From Odontesthes bonariensis (Eukaryota > Chordata > Actinopteri > Atheriniformes > Atherinopsidae), in assembly GCF_027942865.1 (NCBI RefSeq), contig NC_134508.1:38809466-38873465 (forward strand): a stretch of DNA of 64,000 bases, written 5' to 3'. This document shows, piece by piece, positions 1 through 12,916 of this stretch. The notes beneath the pieces were generated by a model, which was not told the DNA's origin, ran no database searches, and saw only the letters and a program-made list of their open reading frames with translations. Numbering within the stretch: the stretch's first letter is position 1; every line of letters starts with the position of its first letter. A program made the translations under genes and the position numbers.

Positions 1-1681
1 GACAGACAAGTGAAATGAGTGACTGCTCATCTTGTTACAATGCAATGGTCTGAGGGGAAAACTCTCACTCTCTCACACTGTTACTTTGACAGTTTCTAAC
101 TACCTCACCCTCTCATACAGGACTCCCCTGCAGTAGCAGCCTCCATCAGCAGTACAGCAGAGGGCCTTGCAAAAACTGAATAGGACGAGCTCACAGAACA
201 CAACCAAGCATCTGAGGTGTTCCCCTGGCCTTGAGACTTCCCAATAATCAATTTGATGTGGTCTGGATAGCATCCGTGGGATGCAACCTCAGTCCACAAA
301 ACCCTCCCTTACAACCCAACCAAAACCTCGATTGCTAACATATTGGTACCAGACACTCCAGGACAGATGTTTTTTGTCCTTTCACTAACTGCTGAGAGCT
401 CCTTTAAAGGAAAGAAGACCTACTCAATAGTAGGCAGTTGGTTATAATGTAAAGGCTGAGCGGTGAAGAGTAAAACCCTGAAAATATGTAATGGCCATGT
501 ACGACCAATACTGTTTTGATACTTGAGAGTTTATATATTAAAAATCATATATATTATTTGTTATTTTCCTTTCAAACAATGTCCTCAAAAAAATGCCAAT
601 TTCTTTACTTACATCAAGAGTTCAGGGTACCAGAATTCAGAGGCAGGAATTTATTTCAAATTCTCAATGTTATTAGTGTGATATGTTGTATTTTTCTACA
701 ATGCTTTATTTTAACACCTAGAAAACACTTGCAACTTAGCCAGAAGTCCATTAATTCTTGTGGGGAACAAGTTTGTGAAACACTGCTGTTGTTTTGTGTC
801 CCCTCCAGTTAGCCTCGAGTGTGTTTTGCAGTGGACTGTAAAAAGAGACAACAGTGTATGCCAGAAAGTTGAATAAACAAAGTAGAGACCAATTCAACAA
901 AACATTAGCTTGACAAGACTATACACTGAACACGCTCTATGTCATATAAAGTCAGACTAATCCAGAATAGCTTCAGATAGATAAGATATAAACAAGTGTC
1001 AAATTTTGACAAATGCTTACACCAATGCAACAGTGTGTAAAACAGTTATATCATTGAACTGAAAGGTGAGTATAGACTGAAATGTTTCATCTTTGTAATG
1101 AAAAGATGAAACGTTTATTCATACAGTGGTAATTCATAACAAAAGTCATCTCAAGGCACTTTAAAGATACAATCCAATCCAACCAAATGATTAGCAATAT
1201 CCAGTTCTGAAGTGAACTTGATTTAAATTGTTTCAAATTTAAATGTTTAAAGATGTTTAAAGATCAAAATAAGCAGGAGTTATCGAGTGCTCCTCGACAA
1301 ACTGTGTTTAAAAAAATATCCTGAAATTCTCTGTAAACCTTTTTGGACATCAGCCAGTGCATAAACTGACACCAACACATCTACAATTGCATAATGATGG
1401 CCGAATTATTGATCTGTGGATTTATCATCATATCTGTGTGTTGTCTGCAAGAAAACAGCAGATTGACTCAATTCGAGGTGCAAAGCAAAACTCAATGATA
1501 CGTTCAGGCGAATGGGCCCCTCTTTTTGTGCAAAAATTGTTTCCTCTCGATCAGTAGCTCCAGAGCAAAACTCCAGCAACACAAACAGACTATTTTCATT
1601 ATTAGACTAACAACTATAACAATAACTTAAGCTCAACAAATGTGAAATGTGGGAGATTCTATGTTGAATCTACCATCACTA
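1..1681. other. Intergenic, no gene recognised
   Basis: AT-rich sequence with only short ORFs that match no family I know. No repeat boundary, tRNA fold or splice-linked coding segment could be supported. It may hold decayed repeats that cannot be recognised by eye. Confidence 0.5.
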
Positions 1682-1686
1682 CTAGT

Positions 1687-2128
1687 TGTCACACCCATGG
1701 ACTCACGTTTTTGGTTTTCATGTTCTAGGTTATGTTTGTGTCACTCCATGTTTAGTTTTTGCCATTTTAGTTTCCCTGCACTCCGTTTATCAGTCTCACC
1801 CACTTCACCTGTGTTTTTTCCCTCAGCTGCACTCACTCTCCAATCACTCTCACTCCCTATTTAGTTTCCTGCCTCCCCTTTCAGTTTTGCCGGATCTTTG
1901 TTGATGTTGCTGTTAGTTGTCATGCCACGCCACGTTTCCACGCCACGTTTTCGTCAAAGCTAAGTATTTATTCCATGCCATGTCCTTGTTCTTTTGTTTT
2001 GTTTATAGCTCTGTTTTTCTCCGGCTCTGCCGCGTTTTATGTTGTTACTTTGCTTTTTGTTAATAAATCTACCTTTACTTTTTGAAAGTCCGCATCCGTG
2101 TCCTCCCCTTCTACACCCACACCTGACA
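1687..2128 (+). mobile_element. Solo LTR of an LTR retrotransposon
   Basis: A 442-bp block begins TGTCACACCC and ends CACACCTGACA, so it has the TG...CA ends and short TGTCA/TGACA inverted tips of an LTR. It is flanked on both sides by the five-base direct repeat CTAGT (1682-1686 and 2129-2133). An AATAAA-type signal lies near 2060. There is no internal coding region and no second LTR beside it, so this is a solo LTR left by recombination. The strand is inferred from the polyadenylation signal. A Ty3/Gypsy origin is likely but unproven. Confidence 0.75.
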
Positions 2129-2133
2129 CTAGT

Positions 2134-3900
2134 TCAATATCACTATGATTCAAGTGTCCACATTTTTTAAAAGAATGATAATTGAATTGCTAATTCTATT
2201 TACAACTCTGACATTCATTTCACTCTACAATGAGGAAAAAATAAGTACGAAAATTCATACTGAACACAAGATAATTTAAAAAACGACATACAAACAGCAT
2301 TGTGCACAGAGTTAAGGCCTTGGTATGCTACTCCGTAGCTATCGGCCAATCCGACTCTGTGGTCACGCAGAGGCTATTAATCCCTTCGAAGTTCTCCGTA
2401 TCTGATATGATAATCTGACAATGACAATCCTAACTCGTTCGTCAGTTAGTTTTCAAACATTTAATCAAGAACACTATTTAATGATGCTAAAGATAAAGTT
2501 ATCATAGTTATCATAATCTATTGGGAAGTGAGCACAGATGTCAAAACCCAATTTTATAGCAACAGAAATCGTTCTTGAGACGTTTTCTTAAAACCAGTTA
2601 GAAAAGCCTCTGCTTTCAAGGTAGCAACATCCGTCTAAGCTTGTAATCACACTGCCACACACACATCGTAAAATTAATAGTTTTGAAATGAATACTCACA
2701 CCCACAAACATGCACACACACCCACAATGCCTGCCCATGTATGTACACGTATACCCACGGATCCTTGGATTATTGCCAGCCAAACTGCATATAAAGTCTG
2801 AGGTGACAATGTTGGTCTAAACACAGTAAGGTAGGTGCTATGCAGATATTTGGCATGACCAGAAATTAAGTACTTAACCGTGAAACAACATAAAAATGTT
2901 GTCATTCTAAGTTCTTTTATATGGTTTTAATAACTTCATACTACACTGTATCTGGTATTGTATTCATGTGGTGCTGATGTGTGATGTACTACATATGACT
3001 ATAGGAAACAGGGTTGTTTAAAATTTGTTTTATTTCAGATTCTCATAAATACTTCCAATGATTCCTTTCATCTGTGGCTACATTTTTCTTCCTCTCATCC
3101 AGATTTACAGGAAACCAATTTAAGTCTGCTGGTCAAGCATTCAACAAAAGCCACCGACAGAACATTAAAAGTTATTTAAAAAAATGAAAAAAAAATATTT
3201 CATTATAATTATCTGCTCATTAATCAGGTCGTTTTATTTTGACAGTTGGATACACACTGGATATGCAGTGACAATTAAAACATTCCCTAATCTGTTCTTT
3301 GCCTTTGTTAGGTTTTAAAAGCATCAACATCAATCCCAGACTGATTCAAGTTGATGCCTTAATCCTGAGCTTGAGGTGAATACTTCTTTTTCTCACTTGA
3401 ATAATTCAGTTTTAGCTCCCAATAATGATGGATTTGTTTATCTTTCTGTGTAATGGTGTCACTGGATGTCATTTGATGACATTCATTTTTTTTTAAAGAA
3501 TACAAATGTATAGCAATGAAACACAAAACCATATCATTAAGTAACTCATATATATTGCAATCATAAATTACATTTTAAAGAGGATTAATGGATAACTTAA
3601 GATATTAAACTTTTCGAACGTTACGAATAAATCAGATGTATGCAAATATGTGTACTGTGCTTCTGCTCAGATGTCTGGAATGTCCATGTTCCACTTCATG
3701 GCATTATGTATTATATTAGGAGGTAATTCAAAGACGATCATGAAAGTGGGAAATGATGAGAACTAGCTCAATTTGAGACCATGAATTTTAAATGGTGAAT
3801 TATGAACATTAACTAGTTCAGTTTTATTCTGTGTGATCTTAACTTTGAACAAGTTCTAGTGAAGAGTAAAGTAGCAGCATTGTCATGTTTTCTCCTTTGT
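2134..3900. other. Intergenic, no gene recognised
   Basis: AT-rich spacer before the first odorant receptor gene. It shows nothing that can be named beyond homopolymer runs and short (CA)-rich stretches near 2695-2750. The distal promoter and a non-coding first exon of the receptor at 3922 may lie here. Confidence 0.45.
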
Positions 3901-3921
3901 TACTTTTACAGCCTTCAAGAA

Positions 3922-5769
3922 ATGAATGTTTCATCAGCCAATGTGACTGTGGTCATAGAGTTTCGAGATTCCTTCACCAAAGCTGTTGCCAAAAATGTTA
4001 TTGTTGTGGTTCTCGGCATTTCCATCAACTACATCAATGCAGGACTCATTCAAACCTTTTGTGAACACCAGGTCAGATTTTTTTGTAATTATGTGCAATG
4101 ATTAAATTTACATTTACTAAAGAAATATGCATATGAACTCTTACATTACAAGCTTTATATTCCACATGCAGACCAGGCCCTTTTCTGACACAGTTATTTA
4201 TCTGGAAGCTTTATCCTCTTTGACCAGTGGCCATCTTCCATCTAAACAGAACAAATAAATAGAAAATAGTCAACAAGAAATAGTCAGTTCTTTGGTGACT
4301 TGCCTGGGTTGAAAATATATACTTGACATCCATAAAACTGTAATTTGTAGCTTAACAGTTATTGTAAATGGGATGCAGAGCAGCATATTGCGGCTCCCTT
4401 TGTGAACTCAGTGATGTATGCTGTATCACAGACAGTGGAATATATGGACTGCGCTGATAATCTGACTTGAAATTTGACAATTTTATATTTCTTGATAATT
4501 TTGTGTTTCTAATCTAGCAATTTATAGTCAACATCTCTCTTTATGTTAATTTTTTCCCTCTTCTTTTGAATCAACCTTTGATTTAACAAGGAATTAAAAG
4601 GCCATGATAGGCAGTCGCTCAGGTCAGCAATAGTTACAAGTTTAATTACAAAATATACAAATAACACAAAAATAAATAAATATAAAGTGTTAAAAAATGT
4701 ATAAGGAAAATCAAAAATGTTTCAAAATTTTAGTTTCATACCGATACAAGATGTAAATTTACACCAATTATTAAAAGAATGTTTGAGTGTTTTATGAATG
4801 AACAAATGAATGAATCGTTATTATCATCATACAAAAAGTACAATACAATTTCTGTAAAAAATAAAATGAAAATAAGATTAAAAGAACATTATAAATAGCT
4901 TCCCTCCATTGGAGCTTCTTTTCTTACAATATAATTACTACACCAGACTCATTATTGTTGAGGAAACCTGTACCTCCATCACATGTACTTTTCTTCTGAC
5001 CCTTTAGATCTTCTACACAAATCCCCGTTATATCCTGTTCTTCCACTTGGTGGTCAACGACATGATCCAAGTGACGCTGGCTCTTACACTTTTCCTAATC
5101 AGCTACATCATCTACCAGATACAGGTCTTTGTCTGTTGCACTATGATCCTTATTGCTCTCTTCACCACTGAAAATACTCCTCTGAACCTAGCATGCATGG
5201 CGGTGGAGTGTTACATCGCAGTCTGCATGCCCCTTCATCATGTTCAGATCTGCACCACCAAGAGAACGTGGATGTTGATTGGGTTAATTTGGGCAACCAG
5301 CATGCTGTCTGTTCTTCCTGATCTATTCATTACCTTGGCAATAGAGCCACTGGACTACTTTTATTCCAAAGTGTTCTGCCTCAGGGAAACAGCTTTTCGA
5401 CATCCCAGCATCATCAAGAGGAGGGACAATACCTATATTGTGTATCTTGTTCTGGTTTGGCTTACTATCTTTTGCACTTACTTCAAGATCCTGTTCACAG
5501 CCAAAACAGCAAGCAAAGATGCTAAAAAGGCCAGAAACACAATCCTCCTCCATGGGTTTCAGGTCTTATTGTGTATGACAACATATGTAGTTCCCCTGTT
5601 TAAACAGGCTTTGAAGCAATGGTTCCCGAATAATTATTCAGATTCCCTGTTTGCTTGTTACATACTTTTTCAGGTATTACCGCGATCCATTAGTTCAGTT
5701 ATCTATGGCATACGAAATAAAACTTTCAGGAAGTACCTGAAAAGGTATTTATTATGTAAACCATGCTGA
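3922..5769 (+). CDS. Odorant receptor 131-2-like, copy 1 (two coding exons)
   Basis: Seven-transmembrane G-protein-coupled receptor of the fish odorant receptor 131-2-like type, expected on olfactory neurons. Coding exon 1 is 3922-4071 (50 codons, membrane segment 1) and ends CAG|GTCAGA. The 936-bp intron ends CCTTTAG at 5007. Exon 2 is 5008-5769. Together they give 303 residues with no stop or frameshift, close to the usual length of about 310. Family landmarks are NPRYILFF at the start of exon 2, MAVECYIAVC (about residues 114-123) where most olfactory receptors have MAYDRYVAIC, KKARNTILLHGF before segment 6, and a VIYGIRNKTFRKYLKRYL tail. The ATG at 3922 was chosen because it gives a short N-terminus with an N-glycosylation site. 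A pyrimidine-rich AG at 3910-3911 just upstream suggests a non-coding 5' exon. The ligand is unknown. Confidence 0.87.
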
Positions 5770-6436
5770 AAATAAGAACCCACACTAAAGCATTCAACAT
5801 GCTCAAATTCAAAGTTGCTGATAACAAAAAAGGGACAAAGTTTAGTCTCGAAGATAACTGCAAATATATCGTCTACGATGTGTAAATAATTGAACTAAGT
5901 ATGAAAAAATAATGGTAAAAGCAGGATATAAAGATAAAGAGCATGGCAATACCCATCCTCACAAAAGCCTTGTAAATATGCTGCCATCTTGAGACTGGTA
6001 CACAGGTACTGAATTCACCCTCCACACTCAATTTTAAAAATCTAATTTCTTTTTCTGATTTATTTCTAATCTTTTCATGCATAATGTAACCGGTCTTTTA
6101 TTTGTAGCATGGAGGAACCACGTGTTATTTGGTATACTTGCACTTATAGTTGTGTGGTATAATGATAATTAAACTGAATCATGAAGTCTTACTCTTGTTA
6201 AGAGTGATTGTGTATAAAGCTATCCCAAACTGAAAAGGGCATGAGTCTAATGATGACATGGTCCTACTCTATTAGGAACCAGTTCATATAACTCCCTAAC
6301 TCTGATTATTCAAAACTCAGGTTGCATAAGAACTAATCCTCTGTCTCACCACTGTGCGATAAGTTAGCTCACACTCTTTCATTGCTCACTTTGATTTGCT
6401 TTCATTGCAAAATTATTAAATTTATACCCCAAGGCC
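5770..6436. other. Intergenic spacer
   Basis: AT-rich sequence 3' of the first receptor. It presumably holds that receptor's 3' UTR. No further coding segment or repeat boundary was recognised. Confidence 0.45.
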
Positions 6437-6445
6437 TATAAAAGG

Positions 6446-6965
6446 TAGCCTGGCTGACGCGTCCACATCTCGATGAGATGGTGGTCTGGGAACTAGGTGT
6501 GCATTTTCTCCTATTTGAGGCGTGGTTTACGAATGCCTAGAGCCATTTATTGGGTGCTACGAATGTCTATCAAATGGTGTCTGGTTCTTCCCATGCTGCT
6601 TTGCGCGCGATTCATAGCCAATTGTATCACAGATGACGTATGTAGAGCGACAGAAATTCGACGCGCAAATACATCCTTCTTTTTCAACGCCAAACGTTGC
6701 TCTTTTTTAAAAGTAAACTTGCGTTCTAAGCTACTTAAAACACTTTCTAAGGCTGCATCGAACGGTAACGTAACGTTCTGTGCCATGTTGGATTGACACT
6801 CTACAAGCTTCGGTGTTGCGCATAGACGTCGTCATCGTCTTGCTGCCCCCCCCCGATCTGTGATTGGTTCCCTAACTCAGGCAAAAATAAGGACGGTGGT
6901 TTCCAGGCTGCCTTTGCAGTGTGAATGAAAATCGCGCGCAAAGCAGCATGGGAATTCCCAGGCTA
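6446..6965 (-). mobile_element. TAGCCTG-type DNA element with helicase N-terminal remnant
   Basis: A 520-bp element with inverted tips TAGCCTGG / CCAGGCTA. It is flanked by near-identical duplications TATAAAAGG (6437-6445) and TATAAAGG (6966-6973). The minus strand at about 6547-6786 encodes a fragment with FKKEQRLALKKKDVFA, which resembles the region just before the ATP-binding loop of RecQ-like SF2 helicases. The reading then jumps straight to terminal sequence, so the ATPase core is deleted. A second inverted block (CCATGCTGCTTTGCGCGCGA near 6591, its complement near 6932) lies inside. The superfamily is uncertain. Helicase-bearing Academ elements are one possibility; I infer this only from the helicase and cannot confirm it. 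Confidence 0.6.
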
Positions 6966-8025
6966 TATAAAGGCTTTTCTAGCCACAAACTCAATTCTCC
7001 ATCCTCAGCTTCCCAGATAGCAGTGGACTCCGGGGCGGATCCGCTCTCAAGCCGGGCAGGTCCGCCGTCCTGATCAATCGCTCGCCCCGCCTTCACACAG
7101 TGTTCAGCGGACCCGTTGCTGACTCTAAGCGGATCCGCACATTGTACACGCTCTTTTCAAACCTCGGCTTCAGCTGCATTCAGAGTTGGGCAGCAACACA
7201 CCCCGCCTCCAAACAATGTACTGTGAAACAGCGGAAGCGCACCATTCTTTGTTACAGCGTCATTCGAAGTTGGAAGTTGGAAAGCAACAGCGAAACGTCT
7301 CCTTCGGCAGATCGTACACTGTAAGTAAACTTCCTACACTGTAAGTAAACTGTTAATATATGCTTGTTTATGCAGATGGAAAGCGGGTGAATCTGTTTCT
7401 ATGATTTAACTTTTAACTTTGTAATATAGCATAGCGATATAGCATACCATAGCGATATAGCATATAGCATAGCGAGTGTGGTTAGCTAGCTCACATAGCA
7501 TATTGCTGGTAGGTAATGTAGATTTGGGTTAACCCTGGTAGTTTTGGTCACTATATCATTCACTCATCACTCATTCATCTAAGTTGACTATACACAGGTT
7601 ATTTTTGTTCGTCTTAAACTGCATTCCTATATTTAGAAATTCTATGTCTGAAGTATGTGACAGATTGTCTATTTTGGAGTGCATCTATATGTGTATCCTG
7701 TCACATTACAAATTGTGATTATGATGGCGGATGATGATAACTTAATTGAAAATTTCCTTTTGTGATTACAGATTCTGTCAGAATAAATCCAGTCGTTCGT
7801 GCTTCCACTGAACATGATGTCTGCAAGCATGCCACCCGGTGGTTCAACTTGGCAGCAGATAGGGGAACCTCAAGGAGACGCAGTACACACGAGGTTCACC
7901 CTGCTGACCATGTCTAAGCACAGCACAACACATGTTATGCCATTTCTTGTTTATTTTTTTTATTGTTCATTTAAATGAGTGTGTGAGTATTAATAAATAC
8001 ATTTAAGAATTTCCATCATGTGTGT
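6966..8025 (+). other. Possible decayed transcription unit (TATA, splice signals, poly-A signal)
   Basis: TATAAAGG at 6966 is followed by a GC-richer stretch to about 7321, a GTAAGT donor repeated twice (7322 and 7341), a TGTGATTACAG acceptor-like site near 7770, and an ATTAATAAATAC signal near 7990. No conserved protein was recognised. The order of signals is what a two-exon non-coding transcript or old retrosequence would show, but each signal is short and common, so this is weak. A (GCATAGCGATATA)-like tandem stretch occupies about 7427-7473 in the putative intron. Confidence 0.2.
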
Positions 8026-8560
8026 CCATTATCTTATTAGCCACTTGTAGTGATGTGTTGGTCAATCTGGTGTTCTTTTAAGTGAACTTAATTCCTCTTA
8101 ATTGTTTGTATCCAACCAATCACATAATCACAAGGATCATACTCTAATGTCCCATCTCCAGGGAGGTTGGTGGAGGTTACTGTCCTGGTATAGAGGATGA
8201 GGGAGGCAGGGAGAGCAGTACTGCACAATGGATAGCAGATGAGATGAAGTACCCAGAGAGAACCCATGCATGTACAGGAAGAACATGCAAACCACATACA
8301 GAAAGATTCTAACACCTGCAACAGTGCTACCAACTGCACCACTGTGCAGCCTCAAAACTGTAAATTTACTCATAATAACCCAATTTTAGGTCTTTTGCAC
8401 CTTCACAATAAATCATTTTCAGGTGTATAAGGCTAAACTGGTTGGGGTTTTTATGGAGTCATTTCTAGTTGGTAAGCAAGTTTTTATCTGTATCTACTTT
8501 TGTTAATTTCATAATAAATAAAGGTTCTGGACCACCTCCATTATAAGTATCATACACAGA
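8026..8560. other. Spacer, no gene recognised
   Basis: Short ORFs on both strands match no known family and have no splice-linked partners. No named feature. Confidence 0.4.
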
Positions 8561-8569
8561 TCCGAAACG

Positions 8570-8670
8570 GCTCCGGGCTGGATGATGTGTTCTATGAACG
8601 GGTCCAAAACGAATCCGGGCCGGATGATGTGTTCTATGAACGGATCCAAAACGGATCCGGGCCGGATGTG
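8570..8670. repeat. 42-bp tandem repeat (GC-rich minisatellite)
   Basis: About two and a half copies of a 42-bp unit containing GATGATGTGTTCTATGAACG and a CCGGGCCG core. The 42-bp period is divisible by three, which keeps reading frames open on both strands (DDVFYERVQNESGP-like units) and makes ORFs that are not genes. The surrounding sequence to 8870 is unusually rich in GGATCCG and CCGGAT words for this AT-rich locus. Confidence 0.75.
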
Positions 8671-8768
8671 GCACTTAATGTGTGGATCCGGATAGGGTCA
8701 GGGGCAGATCTGGGCCGTGATCTGGATCTGTTCCGGATCCGTTCCGGTGTGCAAGTGGACTCCGATCC

Positions 8769-8833
8769 GGGTCCGTTTTGCGGGTCCGTTCTGCGGGTCC
8801 GTTCTGCGGGTCCGTTCTGCGGGTCCGTTCCTG
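8769..8833. repeat. 13-bp tandem repeat, five copies
   Basis: Five consecutive copies of GGGTCCGTTCTGC. The first carries TTTTGC and the last diverges to TTCCTG. The array sits inside the same GC-rich patch as the 42-bp repeat. Confidence 0.85.
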
Positions 8834-8919
8834 AGCCTACCCTAAATCCGGAACAGATCAAGTCCGGAGTCCGTTTTCTATCTGGGTTGCCCGTAATCCA
8901 CTGTTCACCTCTGTAAAAA

Positions 8920-10692
8920 CACACACCTGTTACTCTCTCTAGGGATGATCAATGCCAAGAAGCTAATCCTATGAGAATGGAAATCAAAAGGTATTTCTGT
9001 CCTTTCAAAAAAGATTGCTGACATGGTTTAGTCAAGGTTAGGATATAGGTTTTATATCCATTCCATAGCCTACTGCTAAAATCGGATCTAAAACACACCA
9101 GAAAACCAATCAGTCATGGCCTACATCACACCGAATGACATGTCAAAACAGACACTCCTATAATAAATCCCATCATAAATATTGCTTTTCAGGTATTTGA
9201 AAGTAAAATATGGTGTTTTAACAGGATGTGCATTGCTGATATCTGTTTTGAATAATGTTCAGAATTTAGTTAATTGACTTGCAAGATTGGTGCAGATTTA
9301 AGGCTGCGGAAATCGCTGTTTTCTTTACAACACATTTTAAAATAGCAGATAAGGTTCCTTGTGTTGATATCAAATACCACATCTATTTTTGCATATCAAC
9401 AGTAGTGTGGAGTGAGTGCAACACTATGGAGAAACTATTAGGATCAGAAATAAATACAAAAATATATAAATGGTTGAATAAACAAATTAATATCAATACA
9501 ATCAAAATAAAAAAACATTGTACAAGTACCTTGATATGATCATTTAAGTACAAAATGGGAATAAACTGATATTTCTGCTTTAATTTTCCACAATAGTTGT
9601 TTAATTTTCTATTAATACCTTAATGTTTTTAAATTGCCATTTATTTTCAATTTGATTTATTTTTTCTATCGGTTCTTTTCTGATTTTTTTTTACTAATTT
9701 CTTAAAGTCCCTGTCTTTATTTATATACTACTTTCTACTATTTTCTGTTCTATATTATTTATTGTCTTTGCATTGTCTATTTATTCCATTAAATTTATTC
9801 AACTATAGTAGTTTTTCATTGACATATTTACCTGAATCTATGCCCTTTATTTCAGAAAACCCATAAATTTACATTTCCCTCTGTTTTTACATTCATGCAT
9901 GAGTTTCAGCCTCGTCATGCAAATGAGGGGGGCGGGGCTGTATTTTTTCTCCAATAAACATTATAGGATTGTCAGATCTGGTGTCAGATCTGTTGTGGTG
10001 CACAAAGTGTATAAACTGTTTTGTATGTGTTTGTGACATTTTTGCAGGTAATTATTATCTTTTTTGTATTTTCACTACATTCATTCATATTGTAGAGCAT
10101 CATTCTGACGGCTACAAAAACAAAGATAATATCACCAACTATAATCTGAAAATGAATGAATGAAAAATAGTTATCTAACTGCATGATTATCCCTTTTCCA
10201 AAATCTACATTTTACATGTCATTTTTTCCACTTTGAGTTGATATTTAATTTAATTTCTGATAATTAAATGAAAATTTTTACATTTCAGAGTAATGCTCCA
10301 ATCTGCTGTGTGAAGCAAGTACAATTCAGTCTTATATAATTGAGTATGTCTTTTCAGAAATAATATTTTATATGTTTATCAGATAATTTAATTAGAAATA
10401 CTACAAGGCTTCATTAATTTGAAATTATGCATTTTGTTTTTTTATGTAACCTAATTCTGCAAAAACAAGTTCTGTACAGTGAGTTCTGGAAGTTTCTGTT
10501 GTGTAATTATTATCATAATGTTATTTCTTTCTGGTAATATAAAAATCTGATTACTGTCTCATGTCTTAAAAAGCATTTCTTATAAAACATGGACCATTGG
10601 TGTATTCTGTTTGAACTATTGTAGCTATTCTATTTTTTAAATCACGTTTTGTGCTCTGCTGTCTGCTTATCTCCAGCTTCAGCTTTCCAGAG
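8920..10692. other. Intergenic, no gene recognised
   Basis: AT-rich spacer upstream of the second odorant receptor. No coding family, repeat boundary or RNA gene could be supported. Confidence 0.45.
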
Positions 10693-12173
10693 ATGAACAC
10701 GTCATCTGTGAATGCAACAATGGTAACATGGTATCCAGATTCCTTCATTAAAGCTGTGACTAAGAACGTGATTGTCATTTTTCTTGGGATTTCTGTCAAC
10801 TACATCAATGTGAATATTATTCACACATTCTGCAAACACCAGGTCTGATGTGCCTTTATTTGACATGCTAGTTTAGTCACCTTTGATTTGCAAATGTCAT
10901 GGCTCTAAGACAGACAAACGTGCATCTTTTTGCCATCTTAACTGAAAAATTAAGTCAGCAGGAGATCTGTGCCAGTGTGTGTTGTCATCAGCTTTGTGAG
11001 CAGAGATCTCATGTGAGCTTGGTATAGTATACTTCAGGAGTGATTTATCCTCTTAAAGTCACCTCCACATAGAAGCTCAAATCATATTTGTCAGTCAGCT
11101 TCTTGCACATTGTTCAAATCTGATTCCATAAAAATGCGAGTTTAGACACCAAAAGATCATAGCTCTATTATCACTTTGATACTTTTTTTTTGTTGCAGCG
11201 TTTAAAACTAAAATAGGTAACAAGTTTCTGAATAAATTGTAAGTTTACAGCAAGTTTAATTTTCTAGCAAGTTTAATTTTCTACAGTAGTGATGCCCAGG
11301 AAAATTGTCCTGGTTATTTATAGGTATTTCTGCTACTGCCACCAACATCTACTAAATTGTAATTTGTTAATCCTTTCCTCCATTTAATGTCATTTCTCCC
11401 TCCAGATTTTCAACATGAATCCTCGGTATATCCTTTTTATTCACATGGTGGTCAACGATATGCTCCAGGTGTCTCTGACTGTCGTACTTTTCATCATCAG
11501 TTACACCATCTACAAACTCAATGTTTCTGTCTGTGGCATTATGATACTTATTGCTCTCTTCACCACTGAAAACACTCCTCTGAACCTGGCCTGCATGGCA
11601 GTGGAGTGCTACATCGCCATCTGCTTTCCCTTCCGTCATGTTCAGATCTGCACTGTCAAGAGAACATTAACATTGATTGGATTAATATGGGCCACCAGCA
11701 TGTTGTCTGTCCTTCCTGATCTGTTTATCACCTTGGCCACACAGCCACTGGATTTCTTTCGTTCCCAAGTGTTCTGTATCAGACAAAATGTGTTCCCAAA
11801 CCCCCTCATCCTAAAAAAAAGAGATATCACATATATAGTGTTTCTAGTTATAGTTTGGTTTACCATATTTTACACTTACTTCAAGATTCTGTTCACTGCC
11901 AGAACAGCAAGCAAAGATGCTAAGAAAGCCAGAAACACAATCCTCCTGCATGGGTTTCAGGTGTTGCTGTGCATGACAACATATGTATTCCCTCAGTTAG
12001 TAGATATCCTGCAACGATCGTTCCCCAAAAACTACAATGACGCTCTCTTTGCTTCCTATATTACTGTACAGGTCCTGCCAAGATCGATTAGCCCACTTAT
12101 CTATGGTGTGCGAGACAATACTTTCAGGAAGTACTTAAAAAGGTACCTGCTGTGTAAAGTCAGAGAATCATAA
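10693..12173 (+). CDS. Odorant receptor 131-2-like, copy 2 (two coding exons)
   Basis: Paralogue of the receptor at 3922 with the same gene plan. Exon 1 is 10693-10842 (50 codons, ending CACCAG|GTCTGA). The 563-bp intron ends CCCTCCAG at 11405. Exon 2 is 11406-12173. The product is 305 residues without a stop. It keeps NPRYILFIH, LNLACMAVECYIAIC (ECY at about residues 117-119), LIGLIWATSMLSVLPDLF, KKARNTILLHGF and LPRSISPLIYGVR. It is closer to copy 1 than to copy 3: the LIGLIWATSMLSVLPDLFIT stretch is identical in copies 1 and 2. That points to a tandem duplication. It is expected to be a plasma-membrane olfactory GPCR; the ligand is unknown. Confidence 0.87.
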
Positions 12174-12690
12174 GGGAATTATTTAAATGTGGAACAAATA
12201 AAGGGACTAAGTTGGAAAAGTTCAAATACAGAGTATCTTAAGTTAAATAATTCAGAACTTTCATTTATTTCCAGGAGAATATTTCATCAAGGCTTATATT
12301 TCATTATTTATTTTATGTGACAACCTAATGTTTACCACCTGTAGGTGTAGGAATAAAACAAAACATGTTTAATACCCACAAAAAGTGAGAATAGTACATA
12401 GGCAAAAATCAACAGTGGTGTAATTAAATGTCATATGCCATTTGATCAATAATGACGTTCTGTTGTTGCACGCCGGCCTTCTGCTGTGAACATGGCGTGT
12501 CTTGTGCAATTGTGTGTTGGACGCCTAAAAGGGACATTAATCATGTATTGTTTCTTTTACTATTACTAATCTGTTGTCCATTTGTTTTAATAAATGGCTG
12601 CCATTCCATCAAAGGGTTGGGTTTTTGTTTTATTAATTTTGTACATTAGTGTTTAAATTTTTAAATTGTTAATCATAATTACTTAGACGT
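12174..12690. other. 3' flank and spacer
   Basis: AT-rich downstream sequence of the second receptor, with AATAAAA-type signals near 12352. No other gene was recognised. Confidence 0.4.
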
Positions 12691-12916
12691 TTGTCCTCTA
12701 AAATGTGAGCCGAACTCTAAAAGGGTGCCAGCCGAACTTAGCTCCGCCCATAAAATTTTTGGTCGGGAAGTTCGGTCTGGCTCTGCTCAGTTGGGAAATC
12801 ATTATGCCCGACATCGAATCAGTCGACTCAATCAGATTGCCAGGGCGGGCTTTATACGATGATGGACAGATGATCAACAGGGACATTATCGACTACGTCA
12901 CTAAAGAGCGCTTGGT

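Noticed and set aside
8587..8924. Overlapping 96-109-residue ORFs on both strands
   Set aside because: They are kept open by the 42-bp and 13-bp tandem repeats; no family match and no splice-linked partner.
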